In this document: positions 56,446-64,000 of the stretch, piece by piece
Numbering within the stretch: the first letter of the stretch is position 1
Layout: each line of letters begins with the position of its first letter
Assembly: GCF_905220365.1 (NCBI RefSeq)
Contig: NC_061124.1
Span: 10,170,501-10,234,500 of the forward strand
Length of the DNA: 64,000 nucleotides
Origin: Vanessa cardui
Lineage: Eukaryota > Arthropoda > Insecta > Lepidoptera > Nymphalidae
Direction: 5' to 3'
The notes under the pieces: generated by a model
Told to the model about the DNA's origin: nothing
Databases searched by the model: none
What the model saw: only the letters and a program-made list of their open reading frames with translations
Position numbers and translations under genes: made by a program

Positions 56446-58074
56446 TACTTTTGCTTTTTTTTAAAATGGTAGTATTCGGAATGGCCACAGTGGCCAATTC
56501 AAACCATTAAAGTAAACAAACCCCTTGAAATACGTTAGGGGCCTTTTAGTGTAGTCGTCTAATGTTTTAAGATTTATACAATCGATTAAGTACAGAAAAA
56601 GAATATCTATGATCAATAAAGATTGAGGTTATTCCGTTGTATTTTTATGAAACCTATGATTATAGTCGTATAAAATGAAAGAGTGTATTTAGGGACTATT
56701 ACCCACTTATTAATCAGTATCCTGTATCGTCTTATTTTTGGCAAATTTGGAAACGGAGTCGGACATGAACCGAGTATTTTGTCTTAATCTAAGAGAGTAG
56801 GGCCATAAATTTACATTAAATAACTAATCCAGACACAATTATTATAATAAATTATAAATTAGAATCAATCAAGTGTTGTGTACATTATTTTTTTATTTTA
56901 TTGACAAAGCTACAAAATTTAGATTATACTTTAAAACAAGAACTGATGACACCTCGTCATTCGATGTCGAAGGTCAATAAGTACCTAAACAATCTTAGTC
57001 CAAATGGCGACTGTAGGAAAAGGGTAAAGGGTTTACTATTATGAAGTATAAAATACACAAATTTTTACTCGGTATTGCTATTTAATCATGAAATTTTGCA
57101 AACTGTATATGTCTCTGTCAGGGGTGCAAAAGAACATGTACCTAACACATGCACAGGGCTCCCTGTATCGTTCGATCGTCACCGTCGTAATTTCTGATTT
57201 CTCTTAACACAAATACTTAACTTAACAAGTGTATCCTAATATAAGTTTTTCTTTGATGATTTCTAATAAAATTTAAAACCTAAACAGATAAACTAGAAAA
57301 ACGTTTTATAGTAAAATGTACATATTTAACAAAATATATGATACATACCTTTATCGTATATAATAAATACAACATATTCAATAAAGACAGATGATGAATC
57401 GTCATCATCTATCTTTATTACATTACTTTGCTAAATTAAATTACAATATATAAATATTGTAATGTAATTTTATCACACTTCCAGATCCTTAATGTAATAG
57501 ACACAAGCTGAAAACCATTTTTTTTAACCTACGTCTGTTCGATAGTTTAGTTTACGTAATCAATTAATTGGATCAATATTTAACACAAATAGAGCATTCA
57601 ATAAGTATAATATTTGCACTGCTAATTCATAGTAAATAATTAAACCGAAATTAGGAAATTAGACTCCAACTTTGGCCTTGAACATAAGAATGGGTAAGAT
57701 AAATAAGATAAACACTTCACAGCACTCTATATCAAATTTAAAGGAAACAAAAAAAATGCAAAATAATGTTGCACGCAAAGGCGGCCTTGACACTTATAGC
57801 GAATCTTCATTACGTTTTTGACATTTTAGAATCAAAATAACAAATGTTACATTGACGATAGAGAGCTTAATGACGATACTCCCAATGAACTAAACAAAAC
57901 CTTTGGGTTCGCCATTGGTGCACGTTACACTAAGTGTACTAAAGTTTGTCACAAGCTTTGTAGTGTATAAGTGCCAGGCTTCTAGCATTACCAACTAAAG
58001 AGTCGGGTGTCTGGTTGTCTGAGTTACTCACTGAAACTGTTTGAACACATTTAGAAAATAAATGTTTCCACATA
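56446..58074. other. Intergenic DNA with one strong hairpin
   Basis: AT-rich, no supported gene. A hairpin at 57380-57419 has an 18-bp stem with one mismatch and a 4-base loop. A second palindromic stretch, ATTACAATATATAAATATTGTAAT-like, follows near 57441-57465. Confidence 0.45.
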
Positions 58075-58329
58075 TCAATTGGTCTCCGAATCGGTACACT
58101 GCTGTGCTTTGAGCATATATCTGTCCATGTTGAAAGAAGGTGGACTCTTTTGCATTATATACATTGTCTTGGCCAAGGCATTTAGGTAGGTTCTTCCACT
58201 ACGGTTCCCTTGAGTGTTCCTACATTCTTGATGATGGGAAGAACTGATGTACTGACTTTGGTTCCCTGGAAATGAGGTCAGGCCCAAGTGTGGGACGTTA
58301 CATATGTTAACACGTTGGCCACGTCTCAT
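58075..58329 (-). CDS. Possible orphan ORF or terminal exon (weak)
   Basis: 84 codons, starting MRRGQRVNICNVPHLGLTSF and ending KAQQCTDSETN. Its composition (Gln, Asn, Ser, Tyr, balanced charge) is less AT-driven than the chance ORFs nearby. I see no convincing acceptor in front, no domain and no partner exon. It could be a last exon of an unseen gene or noise. Confidence 0.2.
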   Translation of the reverse strand: MRRGQRVNICNVPHLGLTSFPGNQSQYISSSHHQECRNTQGNRSGRTYLNALAKTMYIMQKSPPSFNMDRYMLKAQQCTDSETN

Positions 58330-58890
58330 ATCAGAGAAACAATACGAATGAACTATATGAAATAATTTTACTTAAAACTACGTTTTTGTCCCACTTACAG
58401 TTTAAACAATTCATTAAAAGTATAGCAACTCGTCTAATTGAATTGGTGACAGGAGAGTTGGTCATTTTTGGACGGAGGATCGGAATTGCGAATAAACGCA
58501 GTGAGCAATCTGGTCACTATTTCGCGCGGTCATGTTTTGTACAATGACTATTTTCAATTCCTATTTGTATATGGTTAAGGCCTTAGCGGTTTTGAATATA
58601 TATTATACTTTTATAGTTTAAATGTAGTCTGTTTTATTTTAATTACCTTTATGTATTTGATGATTGAACAAGGACATTATCGTGATCGTTTGTGATGATT
58701 TTAGTAACACATATTCACAAAGACAGATTGGTCATCATCTCTTACCGGTCGTATATTCTGCAAAAAAATTATATAGGTGTCCTTGATAATGTGGATTGTT
58801 TTTATTGTTTTCATATTTAACGATTCTGGTTATGAAATGTGAATTAATTGTTGATAGTTTAGTAATTTGTTATTTTTATGTTATTTATAT
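58330..58890. other. Intergenic DNA, nothing recognised
   Basis: No ORF with support, no repeat family that I can name. Confidence 0.45.
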
Positions 58891-59126
58891 AATCATTATT
58901 ATATAGTATAACACAGTCACTTTTCGCTGTCTATCCCTGCTTAGATTTTTAAAATTACACAACTGATTTGCTGATGATGCGGTTTTTTTAATAGATAGAA
59001 TGATTCGAGAGGAAGCTTTTTGTATATAATACATGGACAATTTGGTAAAGAAATACTGATAATTTAAAAGTTTCTATTTTATTGTTATAGCATTGCATCC
59101 GTGCGAAGCGAAGGCTGGTTGCTAGT
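58891..59126 (+). mobile_element. Helitron-like non-autonomous element, family F, copy 4
   Basis: TCATTATTATATAGTATAAC after A, then CGCTGTCTATCCCTGC, AATAGATAGAATGATTCGAG, and CCGTGCGAAGCGAAGGCTGG ending GCTAG before T. Same termini and target pattern as copy 3. Confidence 0.6.
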
Positions 59127-60224
59127 TGTTAATATTTCTTATTTTAACGACAATTAAGAACACTTAAGTGTGTTTTATGCTTTCTACTAAATAGCCAAAT
59201 TAAAGAAAAGTGTTTAACATAAACCAACTAGGCAGTGTTATGTTACGTGATGTTTACTTAACTAGTTACGCTAAGCTTGTTTTTAAAACTATGGGAAAAT
59301 TAAGTAAACTGTGATGTGAGGTAATTAAGAAACATTTCATACTTGCTTGTGATTTTACATTTTAGTAAAGGTATTTTTTATGTAAACCAAAAAAAAAAAA
59401 AAAAATAAAGTGTGAGATATTAGTCAAGCAACCCTTTATTAGAATTTAATCAACTTTTGATAAAAATATTGTGAAGTATTAGGAAGGCTCGAGGAAGGCA
59501 CCATACTAATAACTACACTAATAAAAACTATCCCTAATTTCCCATGTGTATGTAATTCACCTCCAGACAGTGTCACGGGGTCAATAAGGAACACAAATCA
59601 ATTATAAAACACCCTGAAGAAACCTGTAAGTGTCGTATGTAGATTTGCCACATATTTGCACAAATATATTGGAGCAGTATATTATTTGACTGTTGCTTTA
59701 TTTTTTCTATAATAAAGAGGATTATTTTACAAGGTACTAATATTCCAGTAAATATAAATAATATTTAGATCTTTATTTGGTTTATTATTACGATTATTTT
59801 ATATAGACGATAAGAAAAAGAAGTTAAATCCGACCATTTTCTAAAATTAAAAGCACCTTAATTATTTCTAACAATATTTTTTAGTAATTTGTAAAATATC
59901 TCCACGCTGAATAGTTTCTCCATTTTTAGAATACATAATATGATTAAGAGTTATTTGGAAAAACTATTTACTTTCAATCAATTAAACATTTTAAATTAAA
60001 AATGACTACTGGACGTATTTTAACGAAGAAATTTAAGAACGTTAATGTCATGTTTTTACAAAGACATGAATGTCATTTCGATTTTCGATCTAACAACACA
60101 ACTGTCATTCGAAAATGACGTCGTTGTGACTGTCTAAAGTAAATAAGGTGTTTTAATAATAAAACATATTGACTTTAAATATAATTATTGATTTCATTTA
60201 AAAGGAAATATTAAGCTTAACAAA
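59127..60224. other. Intergenic region and SPRYD7 promoter
   Basis: AT-rich with a poly-A stretch near 59390-59406. The last 200 bases before the SPRYD7 start should hold its 5' UTR and promoter; a CRE-like TGACGTCG lies at about 60116-60123. No gene seen. Confidence 0.4.
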
Positions 60225-61710
60225 ATGTTTTGTTGTTTTAAAAACTGCATGAATGGATTTTCCTTAACCCCGAGCGTACCAATACGTGTAAAGAGCAATC
60301 CAGTACAGTTAGATACATTGCATATGGGTAATATTTAGTTTTATATTGATTTTTTAATACTTAACCATAACATACAACAAAAATAGTTACACATTATCAA
60401 GTACAGTATTTATTTGATTAAGTTCAACTTATACTCCTACGTTGAACAAAATGCGTGGGCCGATATTTCGTTTGCGATTTAAATAGACTTGAGTTAAAAT
60501 AACAATTTTTATTTATTATATCTTAATTGTTTCCCAGGACATGAGGTAGTAATAGTCAAAGGTGGACAGCGCGTTTGCGGTTCTGGATGTGCTCTGGGAA
60601 ATGCACCACTCGTTCAAAACAAAGCATATTTTGAAGTAAAACTTCAACAGGGAGGAGTGTGGGCTGTAGGCCTCGCGACAAGGGACGCAGATCTTAATAG
60701 AGTCCATGGTAAGAATATTGTATAATATTGACATTAAATATGATTCAATATATATAGAAAAAAGTTGCAAGCGCTTTAAATTATTATACATAATAAAAAA
60801 GGGTTGCATTATATTGGTATAAAAATAATCAAACATTCATTCACCTTAAACTATGTTTAATTTCTTTTAGCCCAGGGTTGGCAAACCGGGCAGCAACCAC
60901 TTAATATTCTGATGATGACCCATCTGTGGGTCATTGTCAACGTAACTGTAGGTCAAATGAGTCATGACATAATCCAATCATTGCCAATGTTACACAACAA
61001 TTATATTAGCATTATTTGAAACTACATCCATATATGAAGCACACTGATGTAAATAGGTCAAATTTTGCAAATGTTTCATATATTTACATATATCATATTG
61101 AATGTAGTTCATTAGCATTAAGTAATAACATTTTTGTTCAATTACAGGTGGAGTTGACAAAGAATCTTGGTGTTTAAACAGTGATGGAACAGTACGACAT
61201 GATAATGTTGAATTATATCACCTCAAACCAGGGTCAAGGGAATCTCCTACCTCAGAACTCTTAGTCACAACAGGATTTTCAAATGATAATGAGAACCAGA
61301 CAGAGAATGAAAAACCTGAGAGTGAAAAGGGCGAGGAGAGCGCTGCGGTGATGCCAGGAGAAGGAGACATTATTGGTGTAGCGTATGACCATGTAGAGCT
61401 AAACTTTTTCCTTAACGGTGAAAACATGGAGATCCCTGTAAGAAACATTAGAGGCACTGTTTACCCAGCACTTTTCGGTAAGTAGATATCGGTATATCTA
61501 TCTCTGTCTTCTGTTATTATCATAAAAACTGATTCATATGTATGCATGTATGATCAAATTTAATTTTAGAACATTTTATTATTATTTATGTGTTATGTTA
61601 TATCTCTTTCAGTGGACGATGGAGCCATCCTGGATATAATATTAGACAACTTCAGATACCCCCCACCATCAGGATATGCAAAAATAATGGTGGAACAGTC
61701 ACTTCTCTAA
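60225..61710 (+). CDS. SPRYD7: SPRY domain-containing protein 7
   Basis: Four exons: 60225-60327, 60538-60708, 61148-61477 and 61613-61710, GT-AG with all introns in phase 1, 233 residues. The N-terminus MFCCFKNC is cysteine-rich as in vertebrate SPRYD7 and may be lipidated. Shared blocks: VQLDTLHMGHEVVIVKGGQRVCGSG, APLVQNKAYFEVKLQQGGVWAVGLAT, GDIIGVAYDHVELNFFLNG, IRGTVYPALFVDDGAILDIIL and PPPSGYAKIMVEQ. The SPRY fold fills nearly the whole protein and serves for protein binding; the partner is unknown. Compared with the human protein (196 residues) there is an extra acidic Ser/Glu/Asn-rich segment at about 121-161, entirely inside exon 3 and before GDIIG, probably a surface loop. Confidence 0.93.
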
Positions 61711-64000
61711 CATAATATAATAAGTTAAGGAGAAAATGCTTATGTGTGCATATGAAGGCTCATGTATTCTCGCTCTAAATGTGATGTGTGCGTGAATAAT
61801 CTAAATTAAGACTGTTGACTTGTATATTGCTTGTCACCTCTACTGTCTAAACCCTCTAAGTCTTCATATCCTTAAAATTATTAAGATGATAAATAATGTT
61901 GGTGAAGCTCTTCAAGATAAATAAATAAAAAAAAATTACTTTTGTCTATGACATACTATTCAACTGATAATCTGTTTGAAATACTAGTTATCTAATTAGG
62001 TATCTAATATTTCACACAGATTACCATTATATATGTAATTAAAATAATTTTATTATACTTATATAATGGTGTATTATATTTTCCTAATAATTATAAAGTA
62101 TTATTTTTGATATTATTACGGGGAGTTCACTGTCATTTACAAGTTTCATAGAAGTTAATTCAAAATAGTATTAATACAATGTACTATTAATTACTACAGT
62201 TTATTATATCCATGTGTAGTTAGGGCTGTAATTAAAGTGTGACAAAATATATAAAAGACTCATTAAAGACTAGGGTTTATGTTTGACAGATAATCAAGTA
62301 AGCAATGAACCAGGGTGTAATTGAACAAGTCATTCACAACAATGATCACTCTAAAGACTTAAAGAAAAGATGTGATAAATCATTCCTATGTATAAGATTA
62401 GAAGATCTAATTGAAAATCTTACTGTAATTAATTTGGTTATGTTAATAGAGTGTATCTTAGTACATATAGATTTTAATAATAGCTTAATCGGACGTTGAG
62501 AAATATAAAACAGTCTCAAATTCTAAACTGGTATTGTGTTGAAAGCTAAACATTAATTTTTAATGATGACTGTGTTTGTCTGTGTGTTTGTGGTCGTAAA
62601 TCTATTTGAATGATGTATATTTTGATTTTAATGCTAATTATGAGAATTTGACTTTGTATTATATTAATTTCTTAAAGAATAATGTGCTTTTATCGTTAGG
62701 TTTAATGGTATTTATGTGCTTTTGTATGTAATGTGATGTCATGGCCCAGTGCTTTTAAAATAATGGAATATCAATATTAATTGTAAAGCAATACAGTAAT
62801 ATCATATATTTGTTTAAATTATTTTTTTACTTTTATTTTAGGTTATTGTTCTTATTTTTTTACAATCTCATAATAAATGTAGGCTCAGATTTCATCTATG
62901 TGTCTATTATTTGTGTGGACTGTAATAATTCTATACTTTATTATAGGAGTAAATTTTAAATTATATTTTCAAAAGGAAAAGTGGCAAGAATAAATATGTC
63001 TGCGTGAACACAGTTATAAGAATTAAAATTTTAATTTTTTATATTTTATTTATAGCACATGCTTCACTTCCCTTTAATGTAGTCTTCATTGTTGTAGACC
63101 AGTAATATAGAAAGCCTTTCTTGGCACAGATTGATTATGAATAATACTTCAAAATGTTTTATAGTAAACCAAAACCCGACTAGTGTATATTATTTATTTT
63201 AATTTCATTTATATTTAGGATTTTTTACAATCCTGTGCCCTATACCTGGTTTGGAGCAGGAACGAGCTATAAGACGTTTCCTATGATGAGGAAATTACCG
63301 ATTGTTGTTCCGAGACGATCCAAGAAATGCCCTTGTGTTGCGCATGCGCACACAGCTTAAATAAGTATTTCTTGTGCTAGTCTTTGTACTTCTTCGCCAT
63401 GGATTACAGACATAATTGGTAACATATGCCACATACATAATAATTTATTATTGTTTTAACAGCTAAGAAATATTTGGAATATATATGATTTTTTTTAAAA
63501 TATATATGTATTGAATCCAATCCAGTTATAACCAAATAAAAAAAAGTGTTTTCTATAAAATTTTACCTAAAGTATTAACTTAATTTCTTTAATTTATTAA
63601 TTATTAGCAGAATCGGCCTTATCCATTGAGATATATGGTATGATAATGATTAGCTTATAACATCGCTATAAGTCGCTAAATATAATAGTACAAATTTCAG
63701 TTCAAAATATTTAACGGTTTTGCGTGATGGGAGTTTAAAAATAGACCATTCAAGTAAATTCCTTACATACCTAGTCGTTTATATTTGTAACTTAAATTGT
63801 ATTAATTAGGATTTGGTTTTTCCTCGTAAAAGATGAAATATATATTTATATAATATTAAAAATTATATTTTTATTTATTAACTAATAAAAGAAATATCGG
63901 CAAGTAAGTTGGGTTAGGTGTTCTGATATTTATTTTAATTTTAAATATTTGTAATGCGATCTCAATACTGTTCTTTCTGTTAATTATAATTCATTATATA
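61711..64000. other. SPRYD7 3' UTR and AT-rich intergenic DNA to window end
   Basis: Overlapping AATAAA signals at 61920-61929 could end SPRYD7. The plus ORF at 62305-62499 has no support. A GC-richer island at 63225-63410 (CCTGTGCCCTATACCTGG, GCGCATGCGCACACAGC) follows an acceptor-like TTTAG and could be an exon of another gene or a repeat; I cannot decide. Nothing else recognised. Confidence 0.4.

Noticed and set aside
62305..62499. 64-codon plus ORF downstream of SPRYD7
   Set aside because: In likely 3' UTR or intergenic DNA, Ile/Leu/Asn-driven composition, no support.

Overview
The window comes from a butterfly or moth (Lepidoptera), probably a nymphalid. Small GT-AG introns sit in AT-rich DNA, and tRNA-derived SINEs, MITEs and Helitron-like elements of lepidopteran type fill introns and intergenic DNA. 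All protein-coding genes recognised are ordinary nuclear eukaryotic genes. There is no operon, CRISPR array or prokaryotic feature.

Layout, left to right: (1) the 3' end of an unidentified RG-rich gene (+, to 245). (2) A three-exon gene for a small secreted CULT-domain (cereblon-type) protein (-, 785-1500). (3) A single-exon RUN plus Rubicon-homology gene resembling PLEKHM1 (+, 2151-4265). (4) A ten-exon gene for the mitochondrial replicative helicase Twinkle (-, 5887-12236). (5) A very large Mediator subunit 12 gene (MED12/kohtalo, -, 14000-45372), for which I trace 47 coding exons with consistent splice phases, giving 2420 residues. (6) Parvulin PIN4 (+, 46288-46776), whose stop codon overlaps by an ATGA the start of a second, spliced small membrane-protein ORF (to 47347). 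(7) A secreted C-type lectin (-, 47836-52168) with a non-coding first exon and a clear TATA/initiator promoter near 53842-53872. A tRNA-Lys(TTT) gene lies inside its intron. (8) A roughly 6-kb gene-poor stretch. (9) SPRYD7 (+, 60225-61710) and its AT-rich downstream region.

Mobile DNA: at least two SINE families (five and eight copies), a common A-tailed dispersed repeat, five copies of a TA-flanked MITE, an inverted pair of another MITE around MED12 exons 18-24, a hAT-type MITE with an 8-bp duplication, a Tigger/pogo relic nested in another repeat, a long-TIR MITE, a Helitron-like family ending in CTAG, and an LTR-like fragment. Several abut MED12 or Twinkle exons.

I found no multi-gene system. 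The most unusual locus is the PIN4/downstream-ORF pair, which looks dicistronic. Also worth attention are the secreted CULT protein, the conserved four-cysteine site of the helicase, and the splice-site environment of MED12 (CA repeat and G-tracts at donors, NAGNAG acceptors). All exon boundaries were read by eye from splice signals, reading frame and family similarity. No database search was run.
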